Source of the DNA: Geothrix sp. SG200
GTDB lineage: Bacteria; Acidobacteriota; Holophagae; Holophagales; Holophagaceae
Assembly: GCF_022808935.1 (NCBI RefSeq)
Contig: NZ_JAKZFR010000001.1
Location: forward strand, 186,001-250,000
Reading direction: 5' to 3'
DNA length: 64,000 bases
Part shown: one piece after another, positions 15,973 through 24,161 of the stretch
Position numbering within the stretch: the first letter of the stretch is position 1
How the letters are laid out: every line of letters begins with the position of its first letter
Translations under genes and position numbers: made by a program
The notes under the pieces: model-generated
Database searches by the model: none
What the model was told of the DNA's origin: nothing
The model's input: the letters and a program-made list of their open reading frames with translations, nothing else

Positions 15973-16488
15973 TCAGTTCCTCAGCTCGATGGCCAGCAGG
16001 AAGCGGTCGCCCTTGGGGAGGCGCTCCTTCACCTGGGTGAAGTTCAGGTCGAAGGTCTCGGTCTCGCCGGGCTTCACGGTCCCCAGCTTGGTGCCGCCGG
16101 AGGCCACGCCCAGCAGCTTGCCGTCCTTGTCCAGCACGGCCACTGCGAAGCCGGGGATGCGGGGATACTTGGCGGTGTTGGTCACCTCCACCTGAGCCCG
16201 CGTGCCGAACTCGGCCCCCTTGAGGATGTTGAAGAACCCGGGCTGCATGACGCGCCGGTTGAAGAAGATGCTGCTGACCTTGAGGCCGTCCACGTTCACG
16301 GACAGGGGGATCACGCGGTCCCAGGCGAAGGGGAGTGACTCCGAGAAGTAGGAGAGTGAGGCATCGGGGATGGGCGCGGCGGCCGGCGTGGAAGTCGGCG
16401 TGGAAGTCGGCGTGGAAGTCGGCGTGGGAGCGGGGGCAGGCGGGGTCTGCGCCAGGCAGAGGAGGGCGGCGAGGGCGAGGGTCTGCAT
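15973..16488 (-). CDS. Secreted protein of unknown function with a PTST repeat linker
   Basis: A 171-aa product with a signal peptide (MQTLALAALLCLA), a linker of perfect P-T-S-T repeats encoded by 12-bp DNA repeats, then a beta-rich domain. The phrases VEVTNTAKYPRIPGFAVAVLD and KLGTVKPGETETFDL resemble FxLYD-type immunoglobulin-like domains. It is probably a periplasmic or lipoprotein-like accessory factor, encoded 2 nt from the zinc-ribbon gene upstream and 7 nt from the kinase gene downstream. Confidence 0.65.
   Translation of the reverse strand: MQTLALAALLCLAQTPPAPAPTPTSTPTSTPTSTPAAAPIPDASLSYFSESLPFAWDRVIPLSVNVDGLKVSSIFFNRRVMQPGFFNILKGAEFGTRAQVEVTNTAKYPRIPGFAVAVLDKDGKLLGVASGGTKLGTVKPGETETFDLNFTQVKERLPKGDRFLLAIELRN
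16385..16424 (-). repeat. 12-bp tandem repeat coding PTST units
   Basis: GGCGTGGAAGTC occurs three times in perfect tandem (16385-16420), followed by a partial copy. It lies in frame, so gain or loss of a unit adds or removes four residues of the linker without a frameshift. Confidence 0.85.
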
Positions 16489-16490
16489 GA

Positions 16491-17615
16491 TCAGTTCTTC
16501 CCGAAGAGGCCGCCGAAGAGGCTCTTCTTGGGAGCGATCTCCGGGATGGACGAGGCGTCGAAGCCGGGGGCGCCCTCGCGCCCTCGGCGCAGGCGATCGA
16601 AGACCAGGCGGAGGCCGGGCACTTTGTGGGCCTCCAGCCAGTTCTCGCTGTGCTGGCGGGCCACCAGGTGATGTTCGAGCACGCGCCCTTCTTCGATCCA
16701 GGCGGTGAGCTGGGCCATGGTGAGCCCCGGATAGATCTCCTCCCCGATCTTCAGCCGCAGCCGCTCGGCACCGGCCTCCTCGGCCGCTGGCGCGGCGGGG
16801 GCGGGCGGCTCCGGCAGTGGAACCGCCAGGTCTGAAGGCCGCAGGGCCTCGGTGGCAGGCTCCGCTGGGGGGGCGGGTTTGGCCGCGGCCAGGGCGGTCT
16901 GGAGATCTTCCTGGGACAGGCGCAGGGTGGTGGTGGAGGTGGCCTGGAGCACGTCAGAGAGGCTGCCCGCGGAAGTGGGTTCGTCCCCATCCGGAAGGGA
17001 AGGCGCCAGAGGGCCGGTGGACTTGCCCAAGGTGGCCTCCAGGGCCGAGAGGGTGGCCTCCATGTCCATGGTGCCGGGGTCCTTCGGCGCCTTGGACACT
17101 GAGGGGAGATCCGGCATGCCGGCGAACAGCTTGCTGATGGCGTCCTTGGCGGAGCTGTAGGTGCCCGTGAGGGTGTCCTCCCCGGCTTCCGCCACCTGGG
17201 CGGCGGGGGCAGTGGGGGCTGGAGTGGGGATGGCAGCGGGGGCCGGCGGTTCCACCTCAGGAGCGGAAGGCGCGTCGGGAACCGCCAGGACGGCGGCGGG
17301 AACGGGCTCGGCGGAAAGGCCCGAGAGGGTCTTCTCCAGGATGTCCTCGTCGGTGCTTTCCAGGTCCCCCAGCGTGAGGGAGGACGGAGCGGCGGGAACC
17401 GGCTCCAGGGCGGCGGCCACGTCGGCCAGGTCGAAGGAGGCGGTGGCCGCGGGCGACTCGGCGGGCGGAGGGGGAACCAGGTCCGGCATCGCGAGGCCCA
17501 GGGGGAACACCTCGCCGCAGCTGAAGCAGCGGGCCCGGCGGTAGGCCGGCCTCCACCGCTCGGGACGCAGGCGGTATCGGGTGGAGCAGCTGGGGCAATG
17601 GATCGCTTCGGCCAC
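16491..17615 (-). CDS. MJ0042-type zinc-ribbon protein with long Ala/Pro-rich region
   Basis: A 374-aa protein whose N-terminus is a four-cysteine zinc ribbon (CPSC...CFSCGEVF, residues about 7-33) of the kind annotated zinc-ribbon/MJ0042. A 220-residue low-complexity Ala/Pro/Glu-rich stretch follows, then a compact C-terminal domain (LKIGEEIYPGLTMAQLTAWI... EHHLVARQHSENW) and a KKSLFGGLFGKN tail. It starts at GTG (17615) preceded by GAGGAG; a longer reading to 17699 lacks a ribosome site and runs toward the tmk promoter. The function is unknown; it may be a scaffold or sensor. Confidence 0.7.
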   Translation of the reverse strand: MAEAIHCPSCSTRYRLRPERWRPAYRRARCFSCGEVFPLGLAMPDLVPPPPAESPAATASFDLADVAAALEPVPAAPSSLTLGDLESTDEDILEKTLSGLSAEPVPAAVLAVPDAPSAPEVEPPAPAAIPTPAPTAPAAQVAEAGEDTLTGTYSSAKDAISKLFAGMPDLPSVSKAPKDPGTMDMEATLSALEATLGKSTGPLAPSLPDGDEPTSAGSLSDVLQATSTTTLRLSQEDLQTALAAAKPAPPAEPATEALRPSDLAVPLPEPPAPAAPAAEEAGAERLRLKIGEEIYPGLTMAQLTAWIEEGRVLEHHLVARQHSENWLEAHKVPGLRLVFDRLRRGREGAPGFDASSIPEIAPKKSLFGGLFGKN

Positions 17616-17713
17616 CTGGAACTCCTCGAGTTTCGAGCAGGATAGCACTGCGGCGGAAGGCGGCCAAACCGCGAAGGGCCGGCCCCCGGGTATCCTCATC
17701 GGGCGGAGGTCCG

Positions 17714-18379
17714 GTGCGGGGCGTGTTCATCACCATCGAAGGCGTGGAGGGTTCGGGGAAATCCACCCAGCTGCTGAGGCTCTCCGAGCGGCTGCGGCAC
17801 CTTGGCCTCCCCCTGGTGGTGTCCAAGGAACCCGGCGGCACGGCCCTGGGCCGGGAGCTGCGGCGCCTCCTGCTGGAGCGCCATGCCAGCGGCGAAGCCT
17901 GGTGCGCGGATGCCGAGCTTCTGCTCTTCTACGCGGACCGGGCCCAGCACCTGGAGGCCGTGGTCCGGCCGGCCCTGGCCGAAGGCAAGGTGGTGCTGGT
18001 GGACCGCTTCGAGGACTCCAGCCGAGCCTACCAGGGCGCCAGTGGCGTGTCCGAGGCCAACCTGGACCGCCTCAGCGAGGTGGTGCTGCGGGGGCTGCGG
18101 CCGAACCTCACGGTGCTCCTCGACATGGATCCCGAGGTGTCCCTCCAGCGCGTGGAGGTGCGCAACCTGTCTCTGGGTACCGAGTTTGCGGAGACGCGCT
18201 TTGACGAGGCGGCCCTGGAGTTCCACCGCAAGGTGCGGAACCGCTTCCTGGTCATCGCGCAGGCCCACCCCACCCGCGTGGCGGTGGTTCCCGCGAGGGA
18301 TCCCGTGGACCAGGTGGAGGCGGCCATCTGGTCCCGGGTGGCGCCGCTCCTGCGCAGCGCCGGGTTCAAGGTCGACTGA
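17714..18379 (+). CDS. tmk: Thymidylate kinase
   Basis: Phosphorylates dTMP to dTDP. The 221-aa product shows the P-loop EGVEGSGKST at residues 9-18, the DRFEDSSRAYQG motif near residue 97, and a basic lid (RNLSLGTEFAETRFDE). Length and order fit Tmk. The start is GTG. Nine nucleotides separate it from holB, a common gene pairing. Confidence 0.96.
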   Translation: MRGVFITIEGVEGSGKSTQLLRLSERLRHLGLPLVVSKEPGGTALGRELRRLLLERHASGEAWCADAELLLFYADRAQHLEAVVRPALAEGKVVLVDRFEDSSRAYQGASGVSEANLDRLSEVVLRGLRPNLTVLLDMDPEVSLQRVEVRNLSLGTEFAETRFDEAALEFHRKVRNRFLVIAQAHPTRVAVVPARDPVDQVEAAIWSRVAPLLRSAGFKVD

Positions 18380-18387
18380 GGAACCGC

Positions 18388-19401
18388 ATGTTCGCCCCCG
18401 AGATCGTCGGCCACCACACCATCCGCCAGCGCCTGCTGGACCGTCTCCGGTCCGGGCGGATCCGGGGCTCGCTCCTGTTCACGGGGCCCGAGGGCATCGG
18501 CAAGCGCCGCGTGGCCCTGGAGCTGGCCCGCCGCGAGATCTGCCTCCGCCGGAACGCCTGCGGGCAGTGCGAAGGCTGCCGCATGGTGATGGGCGAGGAC
18601 CTGCCCTTCGAGCTTCCGAACCTTCTGCGCCTCTCGCCCGAGGGCAAGGCGGGTGTCATCCGCATCGACCAGATCCGCGAAGGCCTCGATTCGAACAACC
18701 AGCCGCGCTTCAGCCGGGGCGTCATCGAGTGGGCCTCCCTGGCGCCGCCCGTGGGCTGCCACCGCTGGGTCCTGGTGGAGGAGGCCCACCGCCTCCACGA
18801 GAACAGCGCCAACCTCCTGCTGAAGACCCTCGAGGAGCCGCCCGCGGACACCCACTTCATCCTGGTGACCCACCGCCCCGAGGCCCTGCTCCAGACCATC
18901 CGCAGCCGCTGCGAGCGCATCCCCTTCGCGCCGCTCGGGCCCGAGGAGGCCTGGGCCGTGGCCCTCCAGCAGGGGTGGACCGAGGCCGACCGCCCCCGCT
19001 GGACCGCCCTGGGGGAAGGTGGGCTGCGCCTCCTCGACGAGGCCGCCTTCCGCCGGGCCGAGGCCCAGGTCGACGCCTGGCTGGCTCTCCTGGGAGGCCA
19101 GCCCTTCAGCGAGGTCGGCGGGGCCCTTTTGCCCGACAAGGAGTCCACCCTGGCCCAGGGTGAGCAGCTGCGCCAGCCCCTGGAACTGCTCCTGCGCCTC
19201 CTGGCGGACCTGGCGCGGCTCCGCGCCGGCCAGGCTCCGGCGCTGGAGCCCTGGCGCGAGGCCCTGGAACTCCTGGCCGCCCGGGACCGGGACCTGGGAC
19301 CGCCCCAGCAGGCGGTCCTCGAAGGGCTCCGGCACCTGCCGCGGAACCTCAGCCCCGAGCCCCTGCTGCGGGAGGTGGGCCTGGCGCTCCAGGGGACTTG
19401 A
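18388..19401 (+). CDS. holB: DNA polymerase III subunit delta-prime
   Basis: Part of the clamp-loader complex. The 337-aa product has the AAA+ fold with GPEGIGKRR as its P-loop-like motif, the four-cysteine zinc module (C-x8 region, CGQCEGC) near residue 60, LLKTLEEPPADTHFIL and the sensor SRC stretch (IRSRCERIPF). It follows tmk closely and is probably co-transcribed with it. Confidence 0.93.
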   Translation: MFAPEIVGHHTIRQRLLDRLRSGRIRGSLLFTGPEGIGKRRVALELARREICLRRNACGQCEGCRMVMGEDLPFELPNLLRLSPEGKAGVIRIDQIREGLDSNNQPRFSRGVIEWASLAPPVGCHRWVLVEEAHRLHENSANLLLKTLEEPPADTHFILVTHRPEALLQTIRSRCERIPFAPLGPEEAWAVALQQGWTEADRPRWTALGEGGLRLLDEAAFRRAEAQVDAWLALLGGQPFSEVGGALLPDKESTLAQGEQLRQPLELLLRLLADLARLRAGQAPALEPWREALELLAARDRDLGPPQQAVLEGLRHLPRNLSPEPLLREVGLALQGT

Positions 19402-19440
19402 GGGGCCGTGACCCCCGTCACCGCCGGGGCCGATAGACTT

Positions 19441-19466
19441 GGTTCAGGAGTCACGACTCCTGAACC
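19441..19466 (+). promoter_or_regulatory. Perfect 12-bp inverted repeat immediately before yecH
   Basis: GGTTCAGGAGTC, a 2-bp spacer (AC), and the exact reverse complement GACTCCTGAACC end next to the GGAG ribosome site of yecH. A possible -10 (TAGACT, 19434-19439) would place the repeat at the very 5' end of the mRNA. It could be an operator or an RNA hairpin that masks translation. A terminator is unlikely because no T-tract follows. Confidence 0.65.
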
Positions 19467-19476
19467 GGAGCCCGAC

Positions 19477-19719
19477 ATGTCCGAACCCCTCTACGGCCAC
19501 GACCTGCTTTCCCTGCTGGTGGAACGGGGCGGGAGCTGTCTCCTGGAAGAGCTGCGCGCGGCCTCCGCGGCCGCCCACGGCGTCTCCGCGGTCTACTGCA
19601 ACTGCCACGGCGACCAGTTCGACTTCGACGGCGTCATCGCCTTCCTGGGCAGCAAGGGCAAGGTGCAGGTGGCGGACGGCACGGTGACCCTGGGCATGGC
19701 CCCGGCCTGCCAGCACTGA
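19477..19719 (+). CDS. yecH: YecH-family (DUF2492) putative metal-binding protein
   Basis: An 80-aa protein that opens with the family pattern MSE-x-x-x-G-H-D-L-L and has a CNCHGDQFDFDGVIAFL segment and a C-terminal Cys-x-His pair (ACQH), suiting metal coordination. The ATG at 19477 follows a GGAG. It is preceded by the perfect inverted repeat at 19441-19466. The physiological role of the family is unknown. Confidence 0.78.
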   Translation: MSEPLYGHDLLSLLVERGGSCLLEELRAASAAAHGVSAVYCNCHGDQFDFDGVIAFLGSKGKVQVADGTVTLGMAPACQH

Positions 19720-19776
19720 AGGTCGTCCGGGAGGATGCCGCTAGGATCTCTGCAGGACGTCTTTCCAGCGGATTCC

Positions 19777-20982
19777 ATGGCACCCCCTCGATCCACCTCT
19801 GTCCAGATCTTCGCGCCCAAGTGCTTCCTGCTCCTGCTGGGGGCGGGCGTCCTGGTCCTCAACCTCTTCGTCATCCTCATGGCCTGGGTCTCCCTCCAAA
19901 AGGCCCTGAGGACCCACCGGGACCAGGCCGCGGCCACGGCCCAGAACCTGGCCCGGGTGCTGGACGACTCCGTGGGAGGGACCTTCGGCAAGGCCGACCT
20001 CGCCCTGCAGGCGGTGCGGGACGAGGCCGAGCGCGCGCTCGCGGACCCCGCCCGGGCCGGCGCGGCCCTGGATGCCTTCATCGGCCGCCAGCAGGCGCGG
20101 GTGCCGGAGGTGAAGGCCCTGCGTGTGACCAACGCCGAAGGCGTGGTCGTGCGTGGCCTCGGCGCCGGCATGGCCACCCCCGTGGATCTGTCGGACCGGG
20201 CGCACTTCCTCCGCCTCCGGAACAATCCCAGTGCTGGGCTGGTGATCTCCAAGCCTCTGGTGGGGCGGCTCACGGGCACCTGGGTGATCGTCCTGGCCCG
20301 GCGCATCGAGCGTCCGGACCACAGCTTCGCCGGCATGGCCCACGCCGTCATCGAACTGGACCAGTTCAGCCGGACCTTCTCGGCCCTGGATGTGGGGCCC
20401 CGCGGCTCCGTGGCCCTCCGGGGTCTGGATCTGGAGCTGATCGCCCGCCACCCTGAGCCCGTCAGCGCCGGCACCGCCATTGGACAGAGCGTTGTCTCTC
20501 CGGAGCTCGAGGCCTTCGTACGATCCGGCCGGGGCGCCGGCACCTACCGCGCCCTCACGCCCTTCGATCGCATTCGGCGCACCTTCGCCATCCGCCGGGT
20601 CGAGGGGCAGCCTTTCTATGTGGTGGTGGGCCTGGCCGATCAGGATGTCCTGGCGGAGTGGCGGCAGGACATGGCCCAGGAGGTGCTGGAGGTGGTCCTC
20701 TTCACCTGCCTGACCCTGGCGGCCTCGTGGCTGCTGCATCGCATATGGGTCCGCCAGCAGGCCGCCCATGCGCGTCTGGAGGCCCTCCTCGCCGAAGTGA
20801 AGACCCTGGGAGGCATGCTCCCCATCTGCAGCCACTGCAAGAAGATCCGGGATGACAAGGGCTACTGGAACCAGCTCGAGGCCTACCTGAATGAGCACAC
20901 CGATGCCGAGTTCACCCATGGCATCTGCCCGGACTGCGCGAAGGAGGTCTTCCCCAACTCCGGGAAGGGTCGTTCCGCCTAG
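19777..20982 (+). CDS. Membrane cache-domain sensor with C-terminal CxxC/CxxC module
   Basis: A 401-aa protein with a first membrane segment (about 15-40), a periplasmic cache-like sensor region (about 45-290, including a DLSDRAHFLRLR motif typical of double-cache domains), and a second membrane segment near 310. A short coiled stretch leads to the C-terminal module LGGMLPICSHCKKIRDDKGYW...HGICPDCAKE. That module recurs at the ends of many bacterial response regulators and PAS proteins and looks like a metal or redox site. No kinase, cyclase or methyl-accepting output is present. Confidence 0.75.
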   Translation: MAPPRSTSVQIFAPKCFLLLLGAGVLVLNLFVILMAWVSLQKALRTHRDQAAATAQNLARVLDDSVGGTFGKADLALQAVRDEAERALADPARAGAALDAFIGRQQARVPEVKALRVTNAEGVVVRGLGAGMATPVDLSDRAHFLRLRNNPSAGLVISKPLVGRLTGTWVIVLARRIERPDHSFAGMAHAVIELDQFSRTFSALDVGPRGSVALRGLDLELIARHPEPVSAGTAIGQSVVSPELEAFVRSGRGAGTYRALTPFDRIRRTFAIRRVEGQPFYVVVGLADQDVLAEWRQDMAQEVLEVVLFTCLTLAASWLLHRIWVRQQAAHARLEALLAEVKTLGGMLPICSHCKKIRDDKGYWNQLEAYLNEHTDAEFTHGICPDCAKEVFPNSGKGRSA

Positions 20983-21027
20983 GCCCGAGGCTCCAGTCTC
21001 GTCCTACACTGGTTCCGGGAGTCCCGC

Positions 21028-21432
21028 ATGAAGCTGCTTCGGATCAACCACCTGGGCATCGCGACGCCGGGCCTGGAGGAGGCCATGGTGCGCATGGCGC
21101 GGCTCTTCGACATGAAGGCCGACCACACGGAGGCCGTGCCCGAGCAGAAAGTGACGACGGCCTTCTTCCCCGTGGGCGAGAGCACCCTGGAGTTTCTGGA
21201 GAGCACGGATCCCGAGGGCCCCATCGGGAAGTTCCTCGCCAAGCGCGGGCCCGGCATCCACCACGTCTGCTTCGAGGTGGACGACATCGACGCGGCCGTG
21301 GCTCAGCTGCTCGCCAAGGGCGTCCGCATGATCGATCAGGCTCCGAGGGACGGCGCCCATGGTTGCCGTGTGGCCTTCATCCACCCCGCGGAGACCGGCG
21401 GCGTGCTCATGGAGCTGAGCCAAGGGCGTTGA
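21028..21432 (+). CDS. mce: Methylmalonyl-CoA epimerase
   Basis: Interconverts the (R) and (S) isomers of methylmalonyl-CoA in propionate metabolism. The 134-aa product is a two-module VOC-fold enzyme with metal ligands suggested by INHLGIAT (His near residue 8), GIHHVCFEVDDI, and a Glu in GVLMELSQ. Length is typical. No mutase genes are within the window. Confidence 0.9.
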   Translation: MKLLRINHLGIATPGLEEAMVRMARLFDMKADHTEAVPEQKVTTAFFPVGESTLEFLESTDPEGPIGKFLAKRGPGIHHVCFEVDDIDAAVAQLLAKGVRMIDQAPRDGAHGCRVAFIHPAETGGVLMELSQGR

Positions 21433-21439
21433 GGCGCCC

Positions 21440-21970
21440 TCAAGGCCAGGCGCTGAGGCGGCTTCGGGGCCGGCCGCCGCCCAGGCGGGCGAGCAGCTCT
21501 CGCTGGGCCGGACCCTGGGCGAGCTTCCGGTAGGCGTCGACCATGTCCTCCGTGGCGAGTTCGAGCATGACGCGGTTCTCCACCCAGAACTCGTAGAGCT
21601 CGAAGAGCCGGGTCTGGGGGTTGGGCCCCCGCCAGAAGTGCAGCGTCCGCCAGCCCTCGCGCGCGCCGATCCGCTCGATCTCCGCCCGACCGGCCTTGAC
21701 CGAGATCAGGGCATGGAAGGCGACGGCAGCGGGGGCCTCGCGCAGCGCGACGGCGCCCATGCTCCCGGCCTCGCCGGGCACCAGGGTGGTCCGCTCGGGG
21801 TAGACCTCGATCCCGGTGCCGTGGGCGTCCTCCGCGTACGCGACCCAGGCGCCGGGGATGGGGCCGACGAAGGGGCCTGCGTAGCCGCCCGTGTGGCCGC
21901 CGATCAGCTCCGCGAGCACCTTGGCCACGTGTTCCGGGTCGCGGGCGGGAATCGAGATGTGATGGATCAT
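21440..21970 (-). CDS. VOC-family (glyoxalase-like) protein
   Basis: A 176-aa protein beginning MIHHISIPARDPEHVAKVLAE, the usual opening of the vicinal oxygen chelate fold, with a second half carrying Phe-His-Ala (AFHALISV) where the second metal ligand would sit. The substrate is unknown. It is divergently paired with a MarR regulator across 55 bp holding two identical operator-like sites, so it is probably the regulator's target. Confidence 0.75.
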   Translation of the reverse strand: MIHHISIPARDPEHVAKVLAELIGGHTGGYAGPFVGPIPGAWVAYAEDAHGTGIEVYPERTTLVPGEAGSMGAVALREAPAAVAFHALISVKAGRAEIERIGAREGWRTLHFWRGPNPQTRLFELYEFWVENRVMLELATEDMVDAYRKLAQGPAQRELLARLGGGRPRSRLSAWP

Positions 21971-21983
21971 TCCTGGCTCCGAT

Positions 21984-22023
21984 GGTCAGTTGACCTGACT
22001 AGATATGGTCAGCTAAACTGACT
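21984..22023. promoter_or_regulatory. Twin GGTCAG-N5-CTGACT operators between VOC and marR genes
   Basis: GGTCAG-N5-CTGACT occurs twice, at 21984-22000 and 22007-22023, centred 23 bp apart. The second ends two bases before the marR ATG at 22026. MarR dimers bind such short inverted repeats, so repression of both divergent genes is the likely role. Confidence 0.7.
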
Positions 22024-22025
22024 TC

Positions 22026-22502
22026 ATGTCAAGACCCCGATCCTCCGTCCGCCGCACGGACCCAGCTGAGCGCCCGCTTCTCGGAGCGCTGCTCCGGCTG
22101 GCCAACCAGGTCATGGGGCAGGAGCTGGTCCGATGGCTCGCCGCTTCAGGGCACGCGGACATCCAGCCTGCCCACTGCGCCGCCATCCAGGCGCTGTGGA
22201 ACCGGCCCGAGGGGGCCCGCTTGACGGATCTCGCCCAGACGGCGCACGTCACCAAGCAGTCGATGGGGGCCCTCGTGGATCACCTGTGCCGGGCCGGCTA
22301 TGCGGAGCGCGTGGGCGATCCCGACGACCGCCGGGCCTCGCGCGTGCGTCTCACGGCGCGGGGGCGCGCCTTCACGAAGGAGGTCCGCGCCTTCGTCCGC
22401 GGCGTCGAGGCGGACTGGGCCCGACGGGTGGGCGCCCGCCGTATCCGGGACCTGCAGGAGACGCTGGCGACGATCGTCCTCGAGCCCGCGGAGACGCCCT
22501 AG
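22026..22502 (+). CDS. MarR-family transcriptional regulator
   Basis: A 158-aa winged-helix protein. The recognition region (LTDLAQTAHVTKQSMGALVDHL) and wing (GDPDDRRASRVRLTARG) are typical of MarR. The ATG lies two bases after an operator copy and lacks a visible ribosome site. The transcript may therefore be nearly leaderless. It probably represses itself and the VOC gene. Confidence 0.88.
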   Translation: MSRPRSSVRRTDPAERPLLGALLRLANQVMGQELVRWLAASGHADIQPAHCAAIQALWNRPEGARLTDLAQTAHVTKQSMGALVDHLCRAGYAERVGDPDDRRASRVRLTARGRAFTKEVRAFVRGVEADWARRVGARRIRDLQETLATIVLEPAETP

Positions 22503-22534
22503 GGTCGGTTTCAAAGTGGATGCGAACCGCGACC

Positions 22535-23449
22535 CTAGCCCACCACGCCCAGGTACCCCAGCCACAACGCCCGACCGAAGAACACCACGATGGGTGTAGC
22601 CAGGGCGAGGAAGCAGCCGAAGGGGAGCATGGTCTGGCCGCCAGAGCGGCGCGTGAGCATGAGCGGCACGCCCACGGCGGCCCCCAGGCCCGCGCCCAGG
22701 AAGAGGATGCCCAGCATGGGGCCCCAGCCCCAGAAGGCGCCCAGCCAGGCCAGCATCTTGAAGTCGCCCATGCCCAGGCCGTCGGTCTTGCGGATGGCCT
22801 TGTAGAGCAGGTTCAGCAGGGCCGGGGCGCCGTAGCCGATGGCCAGGCCCAGGAGGCTGGCCTGCCAGGTGACGGTGGGCTCGAAGCCCCGATAGGCCGG
22901 GGCGGGCTGGAGGCCGTTGTGGAAAGCCAGAGCCTGGATGAGCGTGTCGCCGCGGCCCCAGGCCTTCAGGAGCGCCTCCGACCAGGCCAGCTGCGGCAGG
23001 GCGAAGAGCACGCCCAGGGCCATGAGGGGAAACTGCAGGACGTCCGGCAGGATCATCTCCGTGAAATCGGTGAAGAACAGCACCAGCAGCGCGTAGGCGC
23101 AGATCACCGCCTTGACCCAGATGAGCGTCCCGAAGGGGAAGAGCCAGTGGGCCCCGCCGAGGATCAGGCCCCCCAGCAGCTCCACCAGCGGGTAGCGGAC
23201 GGGGATGCGCCAGCCGCAGGCCGCGCACTTCCCTCGCAGCCACAGCCAGCCGAAGAGGGGCACGTTGTGCCAGGGCCTGATCTTCGCCTTGCAGGAGGGG
23301 CAGTGGCTGGCCTTCGTCACCACGTTGCGGTCCTCGGGCGCCTCCTGGGGCAGCCGGTGGATCAGCACGTTGCAGAAGGAGCCGATCATCAGGCCGAAGG
23401 GGGCCAGGAAGAGGCTGAGGATCCAGGGCGGCAGGTCCAGGAAGGGCAT
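22535..23449 (-). CDS. pilD: Prepilin peptidase / N-methyltransferase (A24 family)
   Basis: An inner-membrane aspartic protease that cleaves and methylates type IV pilins and type II secretion pseudopilins. The 304-aa product carries the two N-terminal CxxC pairs (CPSC and CAAC) on the cytoplasmic domain, the first catalytic Asp in FTDFTEMILPD and the second in GLGMGDFKML, plus about eight membrane segments. No pilin genes are in the window. The start at 23449 is the first ATG that preserves the GSFCNVLIHRLP motif in context. Confidence 0.94.
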   Translation of the reverse strand: MPFLDLPPWILSLFLAPFGLMIGSFCNVLIHRLPQEAPEDRNVVTKASHCPSCKAKIRPWHNVPLFGWLWLRGKCAACGWRIPVRYPLVELLGGLILGGAHWLFPFGTLIWVKAVICAYALLVLFFTDFTEMILPDVLQFPLMALGVLFALPQLAWSEALLKAWGRGDTLIQALAFHNGLQPAPAYRGFEPTVTWQASLLGLAIGYGAPALLNLLYKAIRKTDGLGMGDFKMLAWLGAFWGWGPMLGILFLGAGLGAAVGVPLMLTRRSGGQTMLPFGCFLALATPIVVFFGRALWLGYLGVVG

Positions 23450-23516
23450 AAGACACGATACCGGGGACTTCTTGGCGGTTCGCGGCAGAATGGAAGGGAA
23501 CGCCCCAGGAGTTCCC

Positions 23517-24155
23517 GTGTCCCGCCTGCTTCCGTGCCTCCTCCTTGCCACCTCCCTGTCCGCGCAGGCGCCTGCGCCGGCCCCGCCCGCCCAGGCCCCC
23601 GCGCCCGCCCCGGTGGCCACGCCCGCGCCGGTGGCGAAACCCCGCGTGCAGCTCATGACCAGCTATGGGCCCATCGTGGTGGAGCTGGAACCGGGGCTGG
23701 CGCCCAAGACGGTGGAGAACTTCCTCCAGTACGTGAAGGACGGGTTCTACAAGGGCACCATCTTCCACCGCGTCATCGAGGGCTTCATGATCCAGGGCGG
23801 CGGCCTGCTGGAGACCATGGACGAGAAGCCCACCCGGCCGGCCATCCTCAATGAGGCGCCCGAGACCTTCCGCGGAGGCCTGAAGAACACCCGCGGCACC
23901 ATCGCCATGGCCCGCACGGGCTCCCCCCACAGCGCCACCGCCCAGTTCTTCATCAACACCGTGGACAACAAGGCCCTCGACCACCGGGACATGAGCGAGG
24001 ACGGCTACGGGTACTGTGCCTTCGGCCGGGTGGTGTCGGGCATGGACGTGGTGGACAAGATCGAGAAGGTACGGACGGAATGGCGCAAGGGCCAGAGCGG
24101 CGTGCCCCAGTACGCGGTGCGCATCAAGGACGCCGTGCTCCTGCCGCCGCAGTAG
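23517..24155 (+). CDS. Periplasmic cyclophilin-type peptidyl-prolyl isomerase
   Basis: A 212-aa product with a signal peptide (VSRLLPCLLLATSLSAQA), an Ala/Pro linker, then a cyclophilin domain with the FHRVIEGFMIQGG and GTIAMAR...SATAQFFIN signatures that form the active site. The start is GTG at 23517, with AGGAG five bases upstream. It probably helps fold exported proteins. It lies 6 nt from plsC and may share its transcript. Confidence 0.9.
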   Translation: MSRLLPCLLLATSLSAQAPAPAPPAQAPAPAPVATPAPVAKPRVQLMTSYGPIVVELEPGLAPKTVENFLQYVKDGFYKGTIFHRVIEGFMIQGGGLLETMDEKPTRPAILNEAPETFRGGLKNTRGTIAMARTGSPHSATAQFFINTVDNKALDHRDMSEDGYGYCAFGRVVSGMDVVDKIEKVRTEWRKGQSGVPQYAVRIKDAVLLPPQ

Positions 24156-24161
24156 GCGCCG

